Positions 10,286 through 20,715 of a stretch of 49,105 bases of DNA are shown in pieces (the stretch's first letter is position 1; the number at the start of each line of letters is the position of its first letter). Under the pieces are notes generated by a model that saw only the letters and a program-made list of their open reading frames with translations, was not told the DNA's origin and did no database searches. Position numbers and translations under genes: made by a program. Source of the DNA: Herpomyces periplanetae (taxonomy: Eukaryota; Ascomycota; Laboulbeniomycetes; Herpomycetales; Herpomycetaceae); NCBI GenBank assembly GCA_009733715.1, contig WMKJ01000095.1:1-49105 (forward strand). The letters run 5' to 3'.

Positions 10286-13216
10286 TTACATTGTGGCGAG
10301 AATGTGTTGGAAAAAGGGATTCGTGAGTAAAGCACTGTTGGAACGAATTAATCGACAAAGACGTTCAACTTGTTCTTCGTCGCTTAATGTACCACTAATA
10401 CAGGTTGAAGTTATATCAGACTTCCATTTCCGTACTAATTCCTTTAACTGTGTAGATGCGTGTTCTACAGTATTTTCATCGTATCCAACTTTTTGAGGGT
10501 GTGCTGTAGCATCTATAACTAAGAGATCTTCCAATTCTTTTGTACGAGCTTTAGCCATGTTGATAACTTTAGGAGGGAAATGTACCATTTCTGCTACGTG
10601 TATACCAAAAGACTGATCACATTTTCCAGGTTCAACTTTATACAAAAGTGTGACACCTGTATCATTAATATTTTCGTGGCGTGGTTTACCCTTTTTATCG
10701 TCACGGGTGTCTGAAAGAGAATTGGGTATGTGAGCTACAACATGAAGATTATGAATTTGAGGATACATATCCGCCAGTGCAGTCATTTCATGAAAATGAG
10801 TTGCAAATAACGCCATTGCACCAATCTTGTTCACAATATATTCCGAAATGGCCCATGCCAGACCAAACCCATCGTACGTACTCGTACCTCGACCTAATTC
10901 ATCAATTATAATCAAAGATTCTCGAGTTGCTGTTTTCAAAATATTTGCTGTTTCAAGCATCTCTGCCATGAAAGTTGACAGTCCCTTAACTTGAGAATCA
11001 CCTGCTCCAACCCGAGCTAAAATACAATCGAACACGCTAACTTCTGCTTCACTACACGGAACAAAACTTCCAACCTGTGCCATAAGTGCTATTACGCCAA
11101 CTTGGCGAATGTAAGTTGATTTTCCACCCATATTTGGACCCGTGATAATCAAAAATTCCGACTCGCCACGTTTGAGATTCACATCATTTGTGATAAAACG
11201 AACATTATCCTGCACTTCCATACAAGGATGTCTAGATTCTTTAAGAATTGTATCTCCTGTGCCTCGAGCATGCATCCTAGGGCGCACGTAGGGTATCGGC
11301 GCATGAACTGCAACGTGCCCAAGGCCAACAATCACGTCCAAATTAGCTAGAACAACCGCCAACTTTTCAAGAACTCCAGTGTACGATGATGCTACTGTGA
11401 TAACTTCCCCCACTAAGCCCTTTTGCATTCGATTGTATTTATCGTTTAGTTCGATAAAATCTTGTCGATAACCCTGAAGTTTTTGCGTCGTGAAATAAAT
11501 GCCATTCTTTAGCGTAGCGCATTCTGTATATCCTTTTCTACCGCGTAAACTTCCTGACTCCGCCCTAGTTACCCGAAAACTCCAACCGTAAACACGGTGA
11601 TTTTCTAGAAACAACTTTCGGTCAATTTCAACACCCAGATCTGTCGCTGTTGCACATAATTCTTCATTCATCCGTTCCCGTAAATAAACTATTTGCTCAT
11701 CAATATCCCGCAATCCATCATCAAACTCTGCCTTTACTCGATATTCATGTCTATCGAGTGCTTTCAAATCAATCGCTGTCTCCACCATCTCGCGCAATTT
11801 TCCCAAGTGCTGGGAATACTCTCGTATTTTAACTGTGAATACCTCATCTAGCAACTGTCGACTTTCAGGGTCGTGAACATCTTCCAGTACATTCAAGAAG
11901 TCAGGTAATCGCAACGTTAGTTGATAAATTCTAACCACATCTTCTAAACTGGCTGATTTACGATTGAATTTGCGTACGAGACGAGATATATCAGGTACAG
12001 CTCGTAAATGATCCTCTTGCAATATCTGTCTCAATGAAGTGTCATTAACCACGGCTTGAACTAAATTCTGCCGTCGTTCAATTTCGTCTAGTTCCGTAAG
12101 TGGTTGTCTTAACCACTGCACTAGCAATCGGCTTCCTGCTGCAGTCTTGCATTGATCCAACAGTCCAAATAAGCTCATCGTCTTACTTCCTTCGAACCCA
12201 GTCGGCATCAAATTTAATGCACGCACTGCCGCTGAATCTAATTTCATAAATTTCGAAAGATCATGTCTGTACACACGATACTGCCCAAAATTATCAGAAT
12301 TTCCAGTTAAATTTAAGTAGTTTACTAATGCTGCTGTAGCGCCCATTGCCACTTCAAGCTGAATCAGTTGCTTTATATCATTGCTAGATACCTGAGATTC
12401 ACTCAATAATCGTGTTAAATCATCTTCAATGTCCCGAGTGCGAAATTCAATAGCGGGCAAACGTGTTACAACTGCATTACAATTTTCGATAACTTTGCAG
12501 ACCTTGGCTAGTTCAATATTCCTGCCCGACGCATCAACTGCTAGAAGACATTCTTTTATGCTAAGTTGAATTATCATGGCTTCAAGGTCGGAAAAAACTT
12601 CATTATCCATAAACTCACTGATTCCTAATTCCCGATTACCGCTGCTTGTGTCCGTGAAGCAAAGGCCTATTTTGCACATTTCGCTCACGCGTCCGCTCAC
12701 CTTGATAGACATGATGAATGGTGACTCAATACTACCCGTATTGCCTAATTCATCTTCGAAAGCTTGAACATTGCCTGGTGAAGCCCAACGTGCCAGTTTC
12801 CACACCTCTCCGTTACCCGACGCGGACCATAGCTCAATACACAGACCTAAACGGAGCAAAGCATCGCGCACGAACAATCGATAATTTGTCATTGATATAG
12901 TTATCGATTCAAGATACCCAACACTGTCCCGTCCAATTCGTGTTATTCCTGCAGTAGTACGATATACATGACGACTAACTAATTCCGCGTCTGCACCATG
13001 AGCTGAAAAGTACTCTCCGCGATCAAATAACCGCACTGTTCTTGATGTATCTGAACTATTACAATCTTCAACATTCCTATCAATATTAATATCACCATCC
13101 TCATCACACTCCACCCTACTCTGCTGTTTAACAAATTCATCTTTGGCTTGTAATCCACGGTAAAATTTAACAAATCCCACATCATCATCAGTCTTTAAAG
13201 TCGGACGCGATGCCAT
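10286..13216 (-). CDS. MSH2: MSH2, mismatch-repair ATPase
   Basis: MSH2 is the shared partner in MutS-alpha (with MSH6) and MutS-beta (with MSH3), which bind mispaired DNA in the nucleus and recruit MutL proteins. The single intronless frame gives 976 residues, close to the usual 930-965. The N-terminal MutS-I and connector regions are followed by the lever/clamp block and the ABC ATPase. Walker A is GPNMGGKST at residues 693-701. The Q-loop/signature zone (GDSQVKGLSTFMAEM) is near 740-753. Walker B is LIIIDELGRGTSTYDG, with D772 and E773, and the His switch is ATHFHEM. A helical C-terminal part used for partner contact follows. All key ATPase residues are present, so the protein looks functional. 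Start chosen at the first ATG, giving MASRPTLKTDD and a VGFVKFY motif typical of MSH2 N-termini. Confidence 0.97.
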   Translation of the reverse strand: MASRPTLKTDDDVGFVKFYRGLQAKDEFVKQQSRVECDEDGDINIDRNVEDCNSSDTSRTVRLFDRGEYFSAHGADAELVSRHVYRTTAGITRIGRDSVGYLESITISMTNYRLFVRDALLRLGLCIELWSASGNGEVWKLARWASPGNVQAFEDELGNTGSIESPFIMSIKVSGRVSEMCKIGLCFTDTSSGNRELGISEFMDNEVFSDLEAMIIQLSIKECLLAVDASGRNIELAKVCKVIENCNAVVTRLPAIEFRTRDIEDDLTRLLSESQVSSNDIKQLIQLEVAMGATAALVNYLNLTGNSDNFGQYRVYRHDLSKFMKLDSAAVRALNLMPTGFEGSKTMSLFGLLDQCKTAAGSRLLVQWLRQPLTELDEIERRQNLVQAVVNDTSLRQILQEDHLRAVPDISRLVRKFNRKSASLEDVVRIYQLTLRLPDFLNVLEDVHDPESRQLLDEVFTVKIREYSQHLGKLREMVETAIDLKALDRHEYRVKAEFDDGLRDIDEQIVYLRERMNEELCATATDLGVEIDRKLFLENHRVYGWSFRVTRAESGSLRGRKGYTECATLKNGIYFTTQKLQGYRQDFIELNDKYNRMQKGLVGEVITVASSYTGVLEKLAVVLANLDVIVGLGHVAVHAPIPYVRPRMHARGTGDTILKESRHPCMEVQDNVRFITNDVNLKRGESEFLIITGPNMGGKSTYIRQVGVIALMAQVGSFVPCSEAEVSVFDCILARVGAGDSQVKGLSTFMAEMLETANILKTATRESLIIIDELGRGTSTYDGFGLAWAISEYIVNKIGAMALFATHFHEMTALADMYPQIHNLHVVAHIPNSLSDTRDDKKGKPRHENINDTGVTLLYKVEPGKCDQSFGIHVAEMVHFPPKVINMAKARTKELEDLLVIDATAHPQKVGYDENTVEHASTQLKELVRKWKSDITSTCISGTLSDEEQVERLCRLIRSNSALLTNPFFQHILATM

Positions 13217-13613
13217 GATGGTGAAAATATGGTAAAATTATTTTGAAAAAACCCTAGAAGCTCAGTTTGGATAACACGCCTTGACACATAATATTTTGCG
13301 CGTTTTAAGTTAGCGCGTGCTTGATAAATTCCAATTCTTGATAAATTAATACGAGATGCAGGAATTCCACAAAAATATTTAATCAAAGACGGGTAAACTC
13401 GTGAATTTTGAAATGTTAAAGAGTAGGGTATCTCGCGGAATATTGGCCGCCATCTCTTCATGGGATACCCCCAACTATCCACCTATCACGTGAGTGCTCT
13501 AGAAGTCTGCAGGTCACGCAAGTTCAATTCGTAGTCGCTCGACACGATAATAATTAAGTATTCCAGTTACCCGATATAAGAAATAAATCGAATAAGTAGG
13601 GATAATGAGACGT
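13217..13613. other. MSH2 upstream region
   Basis: This 397-base spacer lies between MSH2 and the stop of the Mis14-like gene. It holds an ATCACGTG box at 13485-13492, about 270 bp upstream of the MSH2 start. I see no coding exon. Confidence 0.55.
13485..13492 (+). promoter_or_regulatory. E-box of Cbf1 type (ATCACGTG) in the MSH2 upstream region
   Basis: An exact RTCACRTG match. It may act on MSH2, or mark the 3' flank of the neighbouring gene. Function is inferred from the motif alone. Confidence 0.35.
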
Positions 13614-14624
13614 TCAGACTAATCCACTATTTTTCATATAAGTATACACGTTAGAGGCTCTTTGTAGATACTCAACGGTCTCAGGGAGTTGTCCAGTGAG
13701 TTGTTCGATATTTTGACATGTATTTTTCCAAGATAAACTTAGTTGGTTGGATTCAGTGATCAAGGATTGACAACGGCGTGGAAGAAGATCAATCAACTCA
13801 GATGAATCATAATTATCATTCATTGTATCTTGAAGTGCAGAAAGCTGCTTTTCTGATTGTTCATAACTTGTTGTAAAGGCTGATCCGATTCTCTTGACAA
13901 TTTGAGCCGGTGTGGTACGACGATGATCAGCTACTACGTCGGTGATATTCTCTTTAAGAGCTTCTAATACGCGTAATCGTTCGGCCAGTTTAACATCTAG
14001 TAACTCATATTCTTCTGCTATGTCAACTGAATCCGGTTTATTTGCAATATCCACACCATTAATACAAATATTCTGCCGCACTGCAACAAAGATCTTTTGA
14101 ACAAAATCATCGATTTTTTCTTCAACCATTTTACGCACGGTATCATTTTCCTGAATGTCCTTGGAGCTTGGTTTGAATCCACCGCCCATGCGACGACTTG
14201 ACCCTTTGCCATGCGAAAGGGCTGCCGTTCGGTTGCCATGATTTGGCATGGGAAATTTGAATTCCAGGGTTTTGAACGGCTCACTTAAGCTAAATGTATT
14301 TTCCGAGTTGTTCGACTTGGCACATTTATCACTTTCCTTGCACTCGGTAGCTGGATCAGTTTTACCGTTTTCGATGACTGATTCCACGTTAATTGGCGGA
14401 AGAGCACTATCTAACCTTGCTCGTGCCGCACGCCGTATATTAGCTTCTAGAAATACCAAATCATGGGGTGTCTGTAAATCGATCTTTCTGAATCCTGCGG
14501 CCGATGGTGCTGGATCTTGTCTCTCTTCATCAACCTTTGCATACTTGTCCTCACTGTAAATTACATTAGCTTCATGATCTCTAACTTCAATAATCCGATC
14601 CATTATTTCTTTTGGATAAACCAA
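13614..14624 (-). CDS. Mis14/Nsl1-like kinetochore (MIND/Mis12 complex) protein
   Basis: A 336-residue intronless frame. The conserved-looking core is FRKIDLQTPHDLVFLEANIRR at about residues 45-65, then AARARLDSALPP. This resembles the N-terminal signature of fungal Mis14/Nsl1, a subunit of the Mis12/MIND complex that links centromeric chromatin to the outer kinetochore. The middle (about 80-165) is polar and poorly conserved. The rest (about 165-330) is predicted helical and coiled-coil like (VKLAERLRVLEALKENITDVV), as expected for a rod-shaped MIND subunit. Residues before the RKIDLQ motif are an unusual extension of about 45 residues, so the true start could be later. The motif resemblance is from memory; another helical protein remains possible. 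Confidence 0.65.
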   Translation of the reverse strand: MVYPKEIMDRIIEVRDHEANVIYSEDKYAKVDEERQDPAPSAAGFRKIDLQTPHDLVFLEANIRRAARARLDSALPPINVESVIENGKTDPATECKESDKCAKSNNSENTFSLSEPFKTLEFKFPMPNHGNRTAALSHGKGSSRRMGGGFKPSSKDIQENDTVRKMVEEKIDDFVQKIFVAVRQNICINGVDIANKPDSVDIAEEYELLDVKLAERLRVLEALKENITDVVADHRRTTPAQIVKRIGSAFTTSYEQSEKQLSALQDTMNDNYDSSELIDLLPRRCQSLITESNQLSLSWKNTCQNIEQLTGQLPETVEYLQRASNVYTYMKNSGLV

Positions 14625-17404
14625 GGTATACGTTTAACCATAAGTAGCTCAAATTTTCACGTAAATGACAAATTTACGCGATTGGTAACCTCACACATGC
14701 ACATCCACGTAGACTTTACGCTAACGGTTTTTTCACTTTGTAAAATTAACCACAAATAAAGAATAGCAAAATAGATAAAAATTTTATGCGAAAATTTAAT
14801 GAATAATTATATTTGTAACGATAGCCCGATAATTGATCTCGTTAATCCACTTATCCCAAGCTCGGTCTGAATGTGTTTCGGAAATACTTTGACCCAGGTG
14901 TAATTTATTAGGTAATCATGTTTAGTCATGGGATCGAGATTCAGGAGATTTGTGACGAGAGCGGACGACGGCGCGATGTGGGTGGGAGCGCGAGTGCAAG
15001 TGGGAATACTAGTAAGACCACGATTAGTATGACGATTCCGGTTGGGATTGCTATTGCGAGTGCATATTGGTGTTCGCATGCTTGTTTGGGCTTGCACGTG
15101 TGAGGGTGTTCGTCTGGGAAATGTTACTATTTGTCTTGAGCATACTCATACGTCAGCCTTGAGAAACAAGTCTATTTGGTTGCTCGCATAGTTATTTATT
15201 ATTGGTTTGTTCGCCACATTGTGATACCCGGTATACTTAAGTGGAAACAGCGATTCTGTAACGTTACGCGTGTACGTGGTAGCCTACAAGTTGTTGTATA
15301 TTCTGCCCCTTGTTTTTCATGAAGGATATTTTCTCGTAAAACAAAAAATTGCAAATTCTTTAATATCAAACCAAATAATTCTATCAATCCGTCATCGTAT
15401 AATATATTAAATAAACTAAGAAAACACACCCATGTAAAATTGTTCCTTGTTCAGGACATGTAAATGCTACCTGACTTTAACACAGTGTACACCTCACGAG
15501 GTATACTTGAGTAAATATACATGGGAAAAAACTGTGGCAAAAACTCATCCAGCAAATCACATGAAGGTATAGTGCGTATACCATGCTATCCGAAATACCA
15601 AACAGTCAGTACTGCTCCAAGCTCACACAAACCTGATCATTTCCGTGAAACAATCAAGCTAAACTCACATCAATTCAGATTTATCATAATAATACAAGCT
15701 CGAGCTAATTAACCCGTTATCATGAAGTTACGGTACGATATATACGATAACTTTATTTGCGCGAGTAGTGCTCACTATGGCAAACATTAAAAATCATCCA
15801 AGTTAACTAATTCTAGCAAATTCCTCCACTAAATTAAGCACATTTCCCCCTTGTAAAAATTTCCCTAAACTTCCTACACACTTGTAAACTGCCCAAGGTG
15901 GAAGTTAGAAGTGTCCATCGCACTTGCCCGGTGTCTCTCCCTTCATCTCGACATTTCCCCGCTTTTTCCAATCATTCACGCGAAACTTGCGTCTCAACAG
16001 TTTCATCCGATGTAGGGATGAAATCCCACTTCACCCGGTGGGGCTTGCCCCTTTCGTTGAGACCGTCTGTATCCACTTCAGTGATTAATGTGTCGGGGGT
16101 AAAATGTTTCGGCCTTATTGTGCCTTCCAACAAGTGTTGTAGATGGACTGAGTGGTACGTCATAAGTGAAATGGGTTATCATTATATAGGATGAATGAGG
16201 TTGATTGTATGTAAAAAAACGGAGCAGTGTTCAACGGTATTGCAATTCGTGCACCATTCGCAATCGGATTCATTTGCCTACCGATTTATCATATTAGTTA
16301 ACTAAATAATGTTGCCCTTGATAAAACCCCACTTTCACCGGCGCTAGTATGGTTGCATGGCCAATCAAGAATATATGCACGTACTTGAACTCGAGAGTGA
16401 TAAAGGTTTATAATATCGTTGATAAACGTAAATTTGACAGGGAGGTTCAACTGTCGCATCACAATGGAAGGAAATATATATCCTTGGTATGAACAACTAT
16501 CTATACGAACATGCATTTGACGAACTTGATGAGGCAGTCCATAAATGGAAAAATAACAAACGATGTGGAACAAATTAAAAAAAATTGACAAGCAAACAAA
16601 AGGTTTTATGATCAATTAAAAACATGGATAAAAGTAAAATCAAGCGAGTAAACGGTAACCCAAGTGTAGGTGAAGGTGTGCAAATCTGAATATATGTGAA
16701 CGCAGTATGTCGGTGAAGATGAATCTCAAGGGACAAGCGAATACGAGTGTGTATGCGTGCGTTTTCGATGATAAATGATGAGCAAATTCACAGGCAATTA
16801 AAAGGTAAAAGGTGATAAAAATGCACTAGTCCGACGCCGCCGTGGGGGGTGAACACATCGCCAAGTGTAGGTAATGCGCCGATAATAACAAAACCCTCAA
16901 GCGCAAAGTTGCCCGTCCCAAATAACTAAACTCAGAAAGTATGAACCAAAGCAACATCTGCACGACAGTAGTGTGTGCTCGCGTACGCGCGCAAGCAAAA
17001 AATCGAACTCACGCGACAAAAACATATCAGGGCTAAATGTGTTAAAGCCAAATCAATCGCATGTCCGAACACGCTGTAACAGAGGAAAAATTGACTAAAT
17101 CAATAGTATCCCGTCCCAAACAACACAGAAAATCAGTGTAGAAAGCGATGTGGATATGAGTGAGTGTATGCGTAAAAAGACGAACGATGGGACCAAACAA
17201 TGGTACATCTACTCATTAGTAACCAAAAGCAGCATCAAACACAACGACCGAGATGGCAAACTCCTGATCCATGAACCAGAAATACATCAATGAAAACGTC
17301 CAGCACACGTTGGATGACCATACAAATCAAGACAAATTCAAATTATCAGCGATACCCATAACATGTTAGGAAGCATTAAAATATGCCGGGTAGACACATT
17401 AGCT
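14625..17404. other. Gene-poor region between Mis14-like gene and RasGAP gene
   Basis: This 2.8 kb region gave no gene I can name. It contains several short open stretches on the minus strand, near 15972-16163, 15460-15560 and 15290-15418, that read like exons but cannot be joined with confidence. The part at 16600-17400 is A-rich on + and probably belongs to the RasGAP 3' flank. No tRNA, rRNA or transposon was recognised. Confidence 0.5.
15972..16154 (-). CDS. Possible orphan exon, unknown product
   Basis: On the minus strand a frame of about 55 codons reads HLLEGTIRPKHFTPDTLITE..., with a balanced amino-acid make-up (KPHRVKWDF near its end) that looks like real coding sequence. It is preceded by a plausible acceptor, CACTCAG, with GATAAC upstream as a possible branch site. 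It stops after VSRE, or may splice at GTGAATG just before the stop. I do not recognise the family and found no matching partner exons. It may be a chance open frame. Confidence 0.22.
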   Translation of the reverse strand, partial: HSVHLQHLLEGTIRPKHFTPDTLITEVDTDGLNERGKPHRVKWDFIPTSDETVETQVSRE

Positions 17405-20379
17405 TCACCAACTCTTTTTGTTAGCAAAGCGCTTATTAAGTAAAGCAAGGACCTTAGATACGTTGAATTGAACGTATTCCAGGTCCAAGTCTTCTTGATT
17501 ATCCTTTTGCATTTCAAGTAAATCATCTAGCTTCAAGTCTAACTCAAGCAATCCCCGACTTCGTCCTGTTAACTCGTTCATGCACGACCGTTAATTCCGA
17601 ATTAGCGATCAATCTAACAAACCAACCAAATTCAAGCATGAACCCGTTACGGCACCAGTATTAAACTCACCTTTATAATGAAGGGAAATGATAAATGTTC
17701 CTGGCAAAGGACTCGTAAAATTAAAAAATATGTTAACCCGTCTATTTTCGGGAACGTTGCTACGTTGTATGACACCCTCCTTTTCTAGCTGTTGATGCGT
17801 GAACTTATAAGGTCCGAGAATTTGATGCCTCTGTTGCTTGCGCATTTTACCCTCCGACTGATTGCGTACATTATGCAAGTAAGATTTATACGTTTCCAAT
17901 TGACTGACCAGGTATGCATTATGATCACGTATGGTGCGGTAAACTTCTTCCAATTTGCGACTCTCCTCCACAACTTTGTCCTTCATTGATCCAAGATGTA
18001 CCAGCTCTTGCTCAATTTCGTTGCGCAACAAGGCAAAGTCATCCTCTCGGGTTGTAACCTTTAACTCTTGTAATATACTCAGTAACTCTATACACCGAAT
18101 CCCTTTTTTCACCATAACTGCATCGTTTTTAGTGGTAGCTGCTGCTTCCGCCACTCGATCTAGTCGCAATGGTCTTCGTACCGCAATAGAGTTAGCCGGT
18201 AACGATCGCAATATGGTAACAAGGGTTGATTTTGCTTCCATAAAGTAAATCTCCTCTTGCGTAATATCTAGTGCTGCCGACAAATCATCGACGTGCGTTT
18301 CCCACTTGCTAAATAATGGTAAATTTATCACCCGATTTTCCTTACGAGGCAGTAAGGGTGGTGCGGGCCCTAGCTCACTAAGTAGTAAACTAAGATGAGA
18401 ACTTTCACCCTTGGCCTAAAATAAATTCGCATGAGTTGTTAGAATATGGTTTACTGTTCCATATACAGGAGAATGTTGCAAGAAATTTACAAATTTGTTG
18501 GCATACCAATTCTGCACTGTGCTTCTCCAATAGTGCATGCATAGCGTATACTTCGTTAAGGGTAATGGACAACTCTAAATCACGTTTGGTTAAAGCAATA
18601 TAGTTATCCATTTCGAGACTTTCATAAAAGTCTTGTACTTCGCACAGATCAACGAGAAAACGGTTAACTCGTTCTTGATTTTCCTGAATAAAGGGTTGTA
18701 ATTTTGCCATATATGGCTCCTTAGAGTAGGATGGTTTGTTGGCAAGATTCTGCAACATTTTGGCAATCTATTTGTATGCGCATGAGATAAGTCAGATTGG
18801 ACGGTTAAAAATCTTTAGAACGCTTAACTTGGACAACATCCATTTGAGCAGTAAAGAGTTTAAGGAATATTGGACTTACGTAGGTTAGTGTTCGTCGAGG
18901 TTTATCACCGGGGGTATCATCAATGAGCATATACGGACGGGGAGTAACAATGGCGGGATTAATAAACCGTAAAAAGAAGAAACCTCCGATAAGGGTACAC
19001 ACAGTATAACTATGAGCTCCAGGATATTTGCGCTTAGACAAGCTTCTTATCTGTTTACATATCCATCGAATTCCGTAAGGGGTTTCTTCTAAGCCGTTAA
19101 TAATGGTTGTAACGAACGAGTTGGCCAATTTCATGAGGGTGGTGACACGAGGTGCGATAATTTGCTGAACCGTTGGATTAGCAGCAGCTTGCTCTGCCGT
19201 CACACTACGAGAAAGTCCGGGTGGTAAGACACCTTTGGTTTCCTCGACTTCTTGAACTAATTTTTCGTAAACTTTAAGCGGATTAATTTCAAGATCTAAG
19301 TCATCAAGTTCAATAACGGAGTTAATAGTTTTGGCTAAAACGGCCTTGAGGTAGCTTTGCCCGGGTCCGCGGCGTGTATAAGTTGTCATCATTCGTGATA
19401 GGGGGGTGTTAGCACGCAGTAAGGACGAGTAATCGGGAATATTATCGAATTGGTAAGTAAGAACAGACTATGTGGATAGGATGGATTGATAGTTAGCCAA
19501 GCAGTTGTTAGACGTAAGCTAGTTAAGTATGATGAACTAAGTAGGTATTGGAACATACTAACCTGGAACATGGTTAAAAGAAGGTGTTCTTCACGACTTT
19601 CGTATTGATTGCCATATATTGTGAACATGACAGTTTGCAAAAGGGAATCGATTTCCGATAGTGAGACCAGGCGACAGAGGTGAGCGATATGGCGAGGCTC
19701 CGTTTGGAGTAAAAAGAGCAAATTTCCATACTTTTGGGTTTTTTCGTCATTTGGAAAGTCACCTTCTTGTAAGTCGGCGGAATCATCGAGATGATTAGCC
19801 ATTTCATCACGCTAATAATACCGATGTGATAGGGTTAGCATGATACAGTAAAGGAGGGGGATATGTTAGAAGTAATTGTACCTCTTCGAGGGCCATGCGA
19901 TTTTGAATGAGTAGAGCGATTCGCGAATCGAGGTAACGAACATCCTTTTCTAGGACAAAATTTCGCTTAGATTGGGATGAAATTTTAGCTTTTAATTCAC
20001 GTAGATGTTTTTGAGCTAGGTAACCGATAAAAAGGATGAGTTAGTGAAAATATTTCGGTATAATGGGCCAAAGAATACGTAAAAGAAGGGAAAGAAGGAG
20101 AGGATAATGATGTGATATGGAGAGATGAGTGAAAGAACATTTGAAGAGGAGGGGAGGGAAGAAAAGAATGTTAAAAGAGAACGTACCACGAGCAAGATCA
20201 TCCTCTATTTCCAAGTCTTTATCCTTAGCGGACATGGACAAGTAAACGGCAGTAACAGAGAAGCGTTTAGATTGACGAGTTGAACGAGCGCCATCATGAG
20301 AGGAGAGTGTATTCTGACGCGAAACGGGTATAACGGATGAGGTAGATGAAGTAGAAGCTCTAGATGGAGCTTGGAGCAT
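17405..20379 (-). CDS. Ras GTPase-activating protein, Gap1/GapA type
   Basis: This is the fungal Ras GAP of the Gap1 (S. pombe)/GapA family, which turns off Ras by speeding GTP hydrolysis at the membrane. I assembled seven exons: 20379-20187, 20015-19882, 19811-19563, 19467-18880, 18767-18507, 18415-17671 and 17565-17405. All introns are GT-AG (70-171 nt) and the frame is continuous for 776 residues. The N-terminal coiled region ([20 protein letters not shown]) is typical of this family. The RasGAP domain spans roughly 160-475, with the arginine finger in [11 protein letters not shown] (R210) and the FLR motif in [15 protein letters not shown] (357-359). The C-terminal RasGAP_C domain follows ([12 protein letters not shown]..., [22 protein letters not shown]). 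There are no calponin or IQ motifs, so it is not an IQGAP. All GAP signature residues are present. Confidence 0.93.
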
Positions 20380-20564
20380 AGTTAAGAGAAGGCTCTGTTA
20401 GATGAACAAAATTAAGTAAAAGAAGAAGAATAAGAATCTAGCGAAAGGTAAAAAAAGTTTTAACAAGATTAATCTTTAGAGAGAAGAGGAAGTGAAAAGT
20501 GAAGAATACGAAAGATAGGATGGTAGAAAGTGTATAGTTAGGGGGAAAAAGCAAGAAAGGAAAG

Positions 20565-20613
20565 ATACATATATATATGTATATAGGGAGAGGTATATGT
20601 ATATATATGTATG

Positions 20614-20650
<37 letters not shown>

Positions 20651-20653
20651 ATG
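20565..20653. repeat. TA/TG microsatellite
   Basis: Alternating AT/GT dinucleotides, including an uninterrupted AT run of more than 25 bases at about 20620-20646. It is a simple-sequence repeat upstream of the RasGAP gene. The long antisense open frames here, rich in Ile/Tyr/His, are artefacts of the repeat. Confidence 0.9.
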
Positions 20654-20715
20654 GGTAGATGGGTAAGATGGGTAGATGTTTGGATGGATGGGTGGATGGA
20701 TGAATGAATGGATAG
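20653..20715. repeat. Degenerate GGTAGAT/GGATGGAT microsatellite
   Basis: Imperfect tandem GGTAGATG and GGATGGAT/GAATGAAT units directly abut the TA tract. Simple repeat with no coding value. Confidence 0.8.

Noticed and set aside
16298-16615. 105-residue minus-strand frame rich in hydrophobic residues
   Set aside because: No family recognised and no supporting signals; length is within chance for this composition.
18805-18879. Read-through C-terminus ([13 protein letters not shown]...) after the RasGAP FLR block
   Set aside because: GTAAGT at 18879 and an acceptor at 18768 give [14 protein letters not shown], the known continuation; the read-through is intron.
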